From Drosophila pseudoobscura (taxonomy: Eukaryota; Arthropoda; Insecta; Diptera; Drosophilidae): DNA of 64,000 bases. Made by a program: the position numbers and the translations under genes. Where the stretch lies: contig NC_046679.1 in NCBI RefSeq assembly GCF_009870125.1, positions 14,384,001 to 14,448,000 on the forward strand, given 5' to 3'. The notes under the pieces are model-generated. The model was not told the DNA's origin and made no database searches. It was given only the letters and a program-made list of their open reading frames with translations. Shown here piece by piece: positions 22,169-32,700 of the stretch (positions are counted from its first letter, which is position 1; the number at the start of each line of letters is the position of its first letter).

Positions 22169-22751
22169 AGGATTCCCAGGGGAACTGAACTCAAAATGAA
22201 CAGCAACAGCAGCGAGCAGCAGCAGCAGCGACGACATCCAGATCAGATCACAGCACCTCCAGTCTGCATCCAATGCCATCCACCAAAAAGAAACTTATTT
22301 TATATTCTATCGGATGGGATATATTGATTTTGTTTTTTGTCCGCTCTGCCCTTTTCTGTGTGCTCTTCTTCCTTGGAACCTGTTTGACTCTGTTATTTTG
22401 TATGGCTTGCGATTTTGAAATATAAATATAATGACTACGACGACTATGATGCCCCCCAAACACCCCCAAAATACTACCCCTACCAGCGCAGTCAGTTGGG
22501 GAAGGAGAAGGAAGGATATATTGGACTAGATCTTATTGTAGCGCGGCGCGGCGTCCAAAATTCAATATGTAGCCAATATATATTGTGTAAAAACTATTTT
22601 AGAGATGGGAAAACTGATGATTTGTATTTAATATTACTATATGTGTATAATTAATGTGAAATATAATTAAAACGAAACGTGAATTGATGATGGCGTTACA
22701 ATACCGACAAATATATACTATAACTACTAATTACGTACATGCTAAGTGCAA

Positions 22752-22757
22752 AAATAA
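22752..22757 (+). terminator. Polyadenylation signal of Hrd1 gene
   Basis: AATAAA lies about 585 bp after the sip3 stop codon and about 110 bp before the stop of the convergent JKAMP-type gene. It is the best-placed plus-strand signal; the 3' UTR would span 22169 to about 22775. Confidence 0.55.
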
Positions 22758-22868
22758 ATTAAATGACACGCACACGAGCACACGCACTACATACTATACA
22801 TAGATAACAACAGTCGACCGTCTGGTGGTCCCGCGGGTGTGAAAGATCTGCATTTGCACGTTGCCGCA

Positions 22869-24090
22869 TCAAATTCTCGACTCCAGCTCCCGGAACTCCC
22901 CAGGATCGGTGAAACGCACGGTCAGGATGTAGAACAGCGTTGGAAACGGCACAAGACACAGGAAAGCATAGTGATAGTTGAGCGAAGATATCCCATAAGC
23001 CAACAAAAGCCATTGGACAGCTGCAAGTACAATATAAATGGAAAATTTCACTAGTTTCACTCTGAGTACCGCTTTTGCTCTTGCTTACATATGATGACCA
23101 CATTCTTCAATTCCCATACTGAAGAACAGACGAGTGCCTTAAGGGTTTGGTCCAGTTTGAGGGAATAGTGTATGGCATTGGCCACCATAGAAATGGCCAC
23201 GCTAAGATACGGAAAGGAGTAGTCTGTAAGACAATGATATTTAGTCTGGTTTTCTTCTCTCAATCCATGCACTCACAAATCAGGCCACAGCCCAGGGCAT
23301 GGACTAAGGTGAGCAAAGGTAGGAAGTAGAGCGCGGAGTAAATGGGCGCCTTGCTTTTGCCCCTCACATCCAAAAGTTTGCAGACTGCGGGCCGTATAAG
23401 AAACATTGTCACCAGACACAGAAAGTAAAATACCAGCACAATAGTTTGCCTGCACGATGAAACGGTACATATATAGAATGTTTGTATACAGCTTTTACAG
23501 ATTGTGTACATACAGCGGATAGACAGCCTCTTGAGTGCAATAGACGCGGGCCTCGTAGTTGGGACTGGGATTGTAGAACAGTGTGTACCAGTCGGTGAGC
23601 TTCCGCACCTCGCACGCGTACAATCGGAGCTCCCACATAGGCTCCATGAGCAATGTGGCCAAAATGGCAGATAGAGCTATTTCTACAAACGCGCTGGCTG
23701 TTAAGATTAGCTGCTTCCGCGAAAACCTGAAATTGCCATGGATTATAGCTTCAGCAAAGGCCCATCCTTAATGGTCTGCTGTGCTCACTTGCGGTCCTTG
23801 GCGTCCATGTCAATGAAGAAGCAGTGCATCATGAGCGGCAGCATCGTCATAAAGCCCAGATAGAGCCACGAATATGTGCTCAATTCGTCGCGACATGGCG
23901 AACAGGCATAGCTCTCGTTGACCTGAAAGGGGCAGAAAGATCAAATAACTCCAGGAATCTCATCGCTACGAGATGGAAAACATACCCGGGATCCTCTGGG
24001 ACAGACACCGCAGTTGCTCCAAGTGTCATTATCATTATTATAGGACCGCCCACAGTAAGCGCCCGGGCATCGTTCCAAAGCGTCGTACAT
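22869..24090 (-). CDS. JKAMP-type ER membrane protein (JNK1/MAPK8-associated membrane protein)
   Basis: Six exons (24090-23986, 23922-23789, 23726-23514, 23449-23277, 23223-23089, 23020-22869) give 303 residues, all in phase. Human JKAMP matches along its whole length: the Cys-rich N-terminus (CPGAYCG, CGVCPRGSR, CSPC), WLYLGFMTMLPLMMHCFFID, the LTDWYTLFYNPSPNY / YCTQEAVYP loop, and the C-terminal VPFPTLFYILTVRFTDPGEF. About seven membrane segments are expected. In mammals JKAMP sits in the ER membrane, recruits proteasomes and ERAD ligases, and modulates JNK1. Its place next to the Hrd1 gene fits an ERAD role. The start ATG is only about 25 bp from the edge of a repeat block, so the 5' UTR or promoter may lie in repeat DNA. 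Confidence 0.88.
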
Positions 24091-24114
24091 TTTATAGAAC
24101 CACGGCCATTTAGT

Positions 24115-24760
24115 TAGATTGGAATAAGCTAGATAGATCTCTCAGCCCCTGTTCATATAATAGTATCCGATTAATGAATCAATTTTCTACTGGCTTATTA
24201 AATACTTGCTACGGCGATTGCTTTTGTATTTGCCCTCAACAACAATAGTGAAAAACAATATACAGCCCACTTAAGCCCCCTATATTTAAATAGTTCAACT
24301 ACTTGAGGTAAATGGCGGAAAATATAAACGATTGTAAGTTATTTTTGTAGATTAATGCCATCTTTCCTCTGAACTTAAAAAAAACACTATATCTTTCACC
24401 TGAACTGCGCTAAAATTTTTAAATTTTCATTTATTGCGGTGAAATACCCCATTGGCTTATAATAGGGTTAATCGTTCTCTGTCAGGGATTGGAAACGATT
24501 TTGATATTCCGTCGAATATTATTAGCTATATATAACATTTAGCCATGCCCACTTAGTTTTATACGATTGATGAATAATTTTTCTACTTGACTGGCCTATT
24601 TTAAATACTTGCTTTTATTGGATTTCTGTATACCGTTGAAAATAAAATTGAATACATTGATGAGATTGACGAAATACACCATTATACAGTGAAATACCGT
24701 TCAATTTTCACCTAAAAAAAATACAGAAAAGTATTAAAAATACCATAACGGTCACCCTGC
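24115..24760 (+). repeat. Dispersed repeat copies ending in a Motif 1-like site
   Basis: A partial core at about 24160-24200 (ATTAATGAATCAATTTTCTAC) is followed by a fuller one from about 24498 (TTTGATATTCCGTCGAATAT, CATGCCCACTTAG, TTGATGAAT, CTTGCTTTTATTGG). The block ends with ATACC-type units and CGGTCACCCTG at about 24749-24759, one mismatch from Motif 1. This last site faces faf. The left edge abuts the start of the JKAMP-type gene. Confidence 0.7.
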
Positions 24761-26290
24761 TTCTGGTACTAGTTCGATAAACGCAAATCGGAGAACTTAT
24801 TGCGAGGCGGCAACACTGCTGAAAAGCACTAATTGAACTTGTTCAGTTCAAACTAGTTCAGACCTGAACTGCACAACTCTAGCAAAGAAAATAAATAAAA
24901 TACACTAATTTAACGAAATATTGCACTTGCAATGCAATTAAACTAGTTGTGGGAGGAGTAGCCCTTCAACTAACGCCAAGCACATCCAGAGCACTGGCAA
25001 GTACTCTCGAATAAAACAACACCAAAGCAGACGCCATTTTGTCTATTGGCCGGCTGATCTGTAAGCTTAGAGGCCAGAAAAAAATTCGCGAAAAATAGTT
25101 TCTAAACATTTCAAGTGTGCACTATGAAATTTTAAAACCCAAATTTAACTGTAAGATATACACGCTCGAATTGTGCAAGAGTAGTAACGATTAGGACGCA
25201 AAGTGATAATTTTTTTGGGTGGATAGGAAAAATGGGTGAGTTGTGTGCCTGTTCGCTCGCTCGATTCGCAAATAAATATGTGGCCTGGCCTGTGTGTGTA
25301 TATTGTGAATGTGAAAAACGAAAAACGTAAAACGACTGAAAAACAATCGAAAGCCGCTCTGCCACATATCCTTTAGTGATTCCCGTCAGTGTCCTGATCT
25401 CCTAAATCTCTCTCTATGGTGCCTCCGCCCCAGCAACGTTCTGCCACCAGCAACCCCCACCATCGTCGGTACGATGGGCAGCGGAACATATTAATTTTAT
25501 TTTGTATCTTTGCACAGTTGTCTCGGAGCCTAGAACCAACAAATAAATGGTGCGGCCGAGGGGTACGAAAACTTGCGAAATCTTTATGCGTAGTTATTTT
25601 CACCACCCCCCACCCACCGACCGACATTCCGCATAAGGATGTAGCCGGGTGAGAGTGGTGTAGTGTATGTGGAGGGGAGTGTGCGGGTAGGGAGTGTGGA
25701 ATAGGACAGCGACGTGATGTAATTTTCGGGAGAAAAAATGTTCTTTGTTTGCCTAAAAACACACAAAAAAACAATAAATAAATAAGAACTAGAGAGGAAG
25801 AGAGGGTGAAGAGGGAGAGCAGCGTAAAACAAAAACAACATAAAATTAAATTCACTCACACACCCGTACACATTTCCGCAGCGGCTGATTCGGCGTTGCG
25901 TGAGTGTGTGTGGCTGAGCGGTGAGCGACCGCCACCGACACCGACGAAGCGAGCGAGCAGCCTATAGAGAGGGAGAGCATTATTTGTGTGCTTTTGGAGC
26001 ATTATTTGGCGCTTGCTGCTCGCTCCTCGCTCCCGTCTATTAAATAATATTGATTTTTCATATTCCAACCCAAAAGGCTCTCGTGCCAAGTTGCTACTCA
26101 TACATACACACTGCACTCACACACACACACACATCCATAACATCCATGTGCACATATACACATACACGCTGGTGCGTGCGCGAGTGTTGATTGCATGTGT
26201 GTGTTTCTTGTGTGCGTGTGTGCTTTTTCGGTCTCCCTTGTGCGCCTGTATTTATTTGCTTCTTTCTTCTTTTTTCTTACTTCGTTGCAG

Positions 26291-26753
26291 TTTATAGATT
26301 TTTGCAAATTGTGACCGCTGCTGTGAAGGAATATGTAAACTAAACGCAACGCGCCGCGAAAAGCAGTGCAAACCACACGAACACGAGCGTGCACGGGGCA
26401 ATAGCTCTTATTGGAGCAGGACAATAAGGAAAGACGAGCCCATCCGCCCGCAGCCGGGACCGATCCCGGGAGTCGCCCCAAATTGTCTCGACCAACAGTG
26501 CCTCAAATAGCTAACCAGACAACAGGCAACACAGAAAAGGAAACGGAACCAGAACCAGAACCCAGGACTGCCATAGCCAATCAAAAGCCAAATAGCCGCC
26601 CAGTGCAGACTGCAGTAGGATTACAATCACACCACTAGGACTAGAGCTCTCCCCAGTTCCCCTCCACTCAACCCCGTTACACGTCCACCCCACCCACGAC
26701 GACGGCAACGAAGGCGCTGCTAAGGCAGCCACAACGCTTCAAGAACAACCACA
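26291..26753 (+). promoter_or_regulatory. faf 5' UTR exon with start-stop uORF
   Basis: A good acceptor (TTACTTCGTTGCAG) ends at 26290 after a pyrimidine-rich stretch, so this exon is joined to an upstream non-coding exon. A candidate donor is CTGTAAGC near 25061. The leader contains a minimal upstream ORF, ATGTAA, at 26333-26338. I see no other upstream ATG before the main start. Confidence 0.55.
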
Positions 26754-29700
26754 ATGACGTTCGATACGCGCAGGCAAACCACTGGACAGCCGACCAGCAG
26801 CGCAACTACAACAGCCACAACCACCACGAGTCCGGCTCAGAGTTCCATGTCGGGAATGGGGACAACAGGAGGAGCTGGAACGGGAACTGTCACTAGCGCT
26901 GGCTCAGGGACTGTCACAGTCACGACATCGACAACGAGCATGCCGAGCAGTGCGGGAAGCAGTGCTGGGGGAGGTAGCTCTGCCGGAGGTGGCATAGACA
27001 CCACCAGCAGCAGCAGCAGCAGCGGCGGCGGTGGCGGCAACAATCAGGAGCAAACGCCGGCCAGCACAAGTGCAGACGCTGACAATGTGGTCGGATCGTC
27101 GTCGGTCAGCAGTGTGGACAGCATTGTCACAATAGTGTAAGTGGGCGTGTCCGGGGGAGCTTTGCATGATTGCTCCCAATTAGCGGGAAAAGGAAGGAAC
27201 ATCGAATGAACGAACGAGCGAGAAGAGGTTTAGTGCGTAGTTTATTGCACTTAATTAGAGCAGAAGTCTTTCGCGTATTTGCCATTTGGGCCCTTCCCAT
27301 TCCCCCCCTCCCCCCGGCCCTTGAGGCCCCGTTCTGTGTTTACTTTTGCGCAGCATAACCCAACCCATCCCCCTTGTGCATTTGCTATTTGTCTAGGGTT
27401 GGGTCCGCACCAAAAAACCCTGTGACCCTCGCGAGTCAATTAATAGCTGAATGCTAAACGGCATGACCCTTATTGTCGTTATCCGATCTAAACAAACACC
27501 TTCCAAAGCAAACAAATGTTTCCGGTCGTGCTCGCAGAACTCGTCTCGGCGCCTGCGAATCATAAGCAAGGGGCAAAGAACAACAATAATTGTGTTTGTG
27601 CAAAAAGAAAAGCCTCTACTTTTCCATTACGATAGTCAGAAACTATTTTTAAACTGCTCGAATCGTTCGTTTCGAGAGATATTCAATCTTATCAGCTGTC
27701 TTTTGTTGATTAGCCTCCCTCCATCTCTAACACACACACGCGCTCTCACACACACTCTCACACACATCGTTTGTTTGTTGTCTCTCTCTCCAGGTCACCA
27801 GAGAAGCTGATATCATCGTTTCCCACAACCAAACTGCGATCGCTGACCCAAAAGATATCCAACCCCCGATGGGTGGTGCCCGTTCTGCCCGAGCAGGAAC
27901 TAGAGGTGCTCCTAAACGCAGCCATTGAGCTGACCCTAGCCGGTAAGTCACGCCTCGCATGCGAGGAGGACAAGGGGACTCTTTAATCGATAATATACTC
28001 TCGATTTTCGTTCGATTCTCAGGCGTGGATCACGACTGCGAACCGTGTGTGGAGTTCTATCGGAATGGGCTGAGCACTTCGTTTGCAAAGATCTTAACGG
28101 ATGAGGCTGTCAACTCGTGGAAGTATAACATCCATCATTGTATCCTGGTGTCCTGCGGCAAGCTGTTGCATCTCATTGCCATACACATGGTGCGTGACAA
28201 TCCCTACCTGCTCGATCTGCTGGCCATTGTCTTCGATCCGGAGAATAAGTTCAATGCGTTCAATGCGGCTCGCCAGCCGGAATGCTTTGCGACGCCCGAC
28301 TGCATCTGGGGACAGCTGGACAGCAACAAGATGTACGCGAGGCCGCCGCCAGAGCCGAAGAGTGCACGCGGCTGGCTTGTGGATCTCATTAATCGCTTCG
28401 GACAGCTGGGTGGCTTCGACAATCTGCTTGAGCGATTCAACAAGGGTCTGGAGCTGTTGAAGCGTAACCAAAATAAGGTACCGTCCATCAAGAGTGGCGG
28501 ATCCTCCTCCAGCGAGGGCGAGGAGGGCGGACAGGACAATCGTTTGACTCTGGCGGTGATACACAGCCTTTTGCGGCCGTTTGGCCAGTGTCACGAGCTC
28601 CTCACGCCCGCCACCATTGCCAAGTACTTTATGCCCACTTGGAATGTGGTCCTCGATCTGCTGGACAGCTTCACCGACGAGGAACTGAAGCGCGAGGTGA
28701 AGCCCGAGGGGCGCAACGACTACATTAATGGCATTGTAAAGTCGGCGCGTTTCCTGGCGAGCCGCCTGTCCGGCCAGGAGGACCTGATACGCGACCTGGA
28801 GATGTTCCGCCTGAAGATGATCCTTCGCCTGCTGCAGGTCTCCAGCTTCAATGGCAAAATGAATGCCCTGAACGAGATCAACAAGGTTCTGTCCTCGGTG
28901 GCCTACTACTCGCATCGCTCTCAACCACTGCCACACTCCCTGCCCGAGGACGATATGGACTGGCTGACGGCGGAGCGCATGGCCCAGTGGATCAAGGCAT
29001 CCGATGTGCTGGGCATCGTACTCAAAGACTCGCTGCATCAGCCGCAGTATGTGGAAAAGCTGGAGAAAATCATACGCTTCCTGATCAAAGAGCAGGCCCT
29101 AACGCTGGACGATCTGGATGCCGTGTGGCGTGCCCAGGCGGGCAAGCACGAGGCCATCGTAAAGAACGTGCACGATCTGTTGGCCAAACTGGCCTGGGAC
29201 TTCACGCCCGAACAGCTGGATCATCTCTTCGAGGCGTTTCAGGTGAGACTCAAGTGAAATATCAAACGGGATTCGCATTTCTTATTCTGTGTGGGTTTTT
29301 TTTGTTTTTGCAGGCCAGCATGACGACGGCCAACAAGCGTCAGCGAGAGCGTCTGCTGGAGCTTATCCGGCGCTTGGCCGAGGACGATAAGAACGGTGTG
29401 ATGGCCCAGAAGGTGCTCAAGCTGTTCTGGACGCTGGCCCACAGCAAGGAGGTGCCGCCGGAGGTGCTCGACCAGGCCTTGGGGGCGCACGTCAAGATCC
29501 TGGACTACAGCTGCTCGCAGGAGCGCGACGCCCAGAAAACCATTTGGCTGGACAAGTGCGTGGGCGAGCTAAAGGCCGGCGATTCGTGGGTGCTGCCCGC
29601 CCTGCGGCTGATCCGTGACATCTGTTGCCTGTACGACACGACGCCCAATCACGCGCCGCGCACGCAAACGTCCACCAACCGCCAGCAGGTGATCGAGCGG

Positions 29701-32700
29701 CTGCAGAACGACTACTCTTTGGTCATCCTGGTCACCAACAGTCTCACCGCCTACATGGAGAAGGTGCGCCAGCTGGTGGCCGAGACGCCTGGCCTGGAGC
29801 CCGCCGCGATACTGATCGACAATCGGTTTCCCCATCAGGCGCAGATCTCCGAGCGCCTCGAGTTTCTCAAGTTCCTGCTGAAGGACGGGCAGCTCTGGCT
29901 GTGCGCCGATCAGGCGAAACAGATCTGGCACTGTCTGGCGGTGAGCGCGGTGTTTCCGTCGGATCGCGAGGAGTGTTTCCGCTGGTTCGGTAAACTGATG
30001 GGCGAGGAGCCGGACCTTGATCCGGGCATCAACAAGGACTTCTTCGAGAACAACATCCTGCAGCTGGACCCGCATCTGCTCACGGAGAGCGGCATCAAGT
30101 GCTTCGAGCGGTTCTTCAAGGCCGTCAACTCGAAGGAGGACAAGCTGAAGGCCATCCATCGGGGCTATATACTGGACAACGAGGATCTCATTGGGAAGGA
30201 CTATCTGTGGCGCGTGATAACCACCGGCGGCGAGGAGATTGCCAGCAAAGCAATCGATCTCCTGAAGGAAGTGTCCACCGCCCTGGGCCCCCGACTGTTG
30301 GAGAACATTTCCGAGTTCCACGAGATGTTCATCGGCGAGTGCTGCTCGCGCCTGCGCACCCACTATGGCAACATTGTGATCCTGGGCAACACGCAGCTGC
30401 AGGAGGAGGCGGACGACCCCAACAACCAGGCGGACAACTCGAACGACTCGAAGGACACAAAGATGCGGTTCATCGAGGCGGAGAAGATGTGCCGCATCAT
30501 CAAGGTGCTGCAGGAGTACATTAAGGAATGCGATCGCTCGTTCAGCGGCGATCGCATCCACCTGCCCCTCAGTCGCGTAACGCGTGGCAAGAACACTAGT
30601 CTGTACATCCGGTTCCAGAATCCAGGACGACCCATTGACGACCTCGAGATTGTGACACACAGCAACGAGACGGTGGCGGCCTTCAAGCGGAATCTACTGA
30701 AGCGCATCAAGGGCACCTCCACCACCAACATCAAGGTGGATCTGTTCTACACCAACGGGGAGATGATCGAGGTCTCCGACGAGATCAATCCCCTCTACCA
30801 GTACACAATACGCGACAAGATGATCCTCACCGCCAAACTCACGCCCGTGGGCTCTGGCCTCGCCAGCAGCCCGGACTCCTCCAGCGACTCGAGCACCGGC
30901 TCCCCGCCACGGCCATGCCCCGACATGCAGCGCGTGGAGTCTGAGAGCACCCTGCCCGGGGTGATTATCTCCCAGAACTATCAGTACACGGAGTTCTTTC
31001 TGAAGCTCTATCAACTGGGAAGCGAGCTGGAGCACGGTCGCCTGCGGGACAGTGCCAAGGTGCTGCTGCATCTGCTGCCCTGCGACAGGCAGACCATGCG
31101 GCAGCTACAGCTGATGTGTCGCGTGCCCAAGGCAGCACAAGAGAAGGCAGTCGCCAAGGACGGGGAGGCGGCAGATGAGACGGCAGGCGAGACTGAAGGG
31201 GTAAGTGCTCAAAGATTGATCTGCATACGACAGCCTTTTCACGGGGCCTCTTTCCAGCAGGAGAGCTGCACCCCCGAACAGATGTTCCTGCATCCGACGC
31301 CCGCCCAAGTGCTCTACAACCTAAGTGTGCTGCATGGCCTGCTGATACCCGCCCTGGAGCCGCTGGGAGAGTCGGCGCTGCAAGTGCAGTCCGCCTGGAT
31401 GCACTCGGGGTGCGCCCACTTTGTGCTGGAGCTGCTGACCAAGAACAACTTTCTGCCCAACGCCGATATGCACACGAAGCGCGCCTCCTTCCAGTGCGTG
31501 CTGCGGCTGGCCAAACTGTTCCTCTACATTGTCGGGAGCGTGCTGTCGCGCGTGGGCGACGAGCCGATGATCTGCGACTATGATAATGGAGCCCGCTCCC
31601 AGGTGGACATACTGAAGCAGAACTTTTCGAGCACCCCGAACAGTTCGCAGGGCACGCTGCGGGCCATTTCGGCCAAGCTGGCGGTGATGCTGGCCCGGGA
31701 GATGCTCTCCGCCAGCCAGGAGGGCGAACGCTGCCGCGCGCTCTTCAGCTCCACGCTGCAGTGGTCCTGTCCGGACATCTCCACTATTAAGGCGGTGGTG
31801 CAACTGGCCTGGGCCTCCTCCTGCGGCAATCTGCAGGCCTTGGGCAGTAGCAACGGCTGCGATTTTGAGGACGAGGTGATCGTGCCGGACAGCCAGGACT
31901 TTAGCATGTGCAAGGAGGCCCTCGAAGTGCTCACCATCTCGTTCATTCTCAATCCGAGCGCCAACGAGGCGCTCAGCGGCGATGCCAATTGGGCGAAATT
32001 CATCACCTCCATTGTGCTGAAGAATCCCCTGCGGCACGTGCGACAGGTGGCCTCCGAGCAGCTGTTCCTCGCCTCCACTTACTGCGCCGGCGATCGCCGT
32101 CCGTTCATTTACATGGTTAATCTGCTGGTGAGCGCCTTGAAGACGCTGGTGCCCCAGTACGAGGCCACCTGCGCCGAGTTCTTTTCGGTTCTGTGCCGCA
32201 CTCTGTCCTACGGTTGCATCTACAACTGGCCCCTGCAGATTGGCGAAGATCTGCTGGGGGACGAGATCAAGTGGTTGCAGAAGATACGCGAGAATGTTAA
32301 GGCCACGGGCGACACCCAAGTGCACGAGGAGCTGCTCGAGGGACACCTGTGCTTGGCCAAGGAGCTGATGTTCTTCCTGGTGCCCGACTCGAAGGCCCAG
32401 CTCAACGAACTGATACACGAGCTCATCGATGACTTTCTGTTTACGGCATCGCGTGAATATCTGCATTTACGACGACACGGCACCCTCAGGCAGGACACCG
32501 TACCACCGCCCGTCTGCCGCAGTCCACACACAATAGCAGCCGCTTGCGATCTCCTCATAGCCTTGTGCCAGCTCTGTGTTCCTAATATGAAGCTACTCAC
32601 CAATACACTCATTGATTTCGTCTGCACGGGTGAGTACAGCCAAGGTCTGGGATGGGCTTTACCCTCTCTTTACTCAGCTAACTTTTCGATGTACCCCTTT

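Noticed and set aside
28094-29038. Long open frame on the minus strand (about 314 codons) across faf exon 3
   Set aside because: It is the codon-bias shadow of faf on the opposite strand. It lacks splice signals and protein-like motifs, and the plus frame matches USP9X throughout.
29569-30660. 363-codon minus-strand open frame
   Set aside because: Shadow of the faf scaffold region, with Leu/Gln/Gly-rich composition and no recognisable domain.
31321-32466. 381-codon minus-strand open frame
   Set aside because: Another antisense shadow of faf. GC-rich third positions on the plus strand suppress stops on the minus strand.
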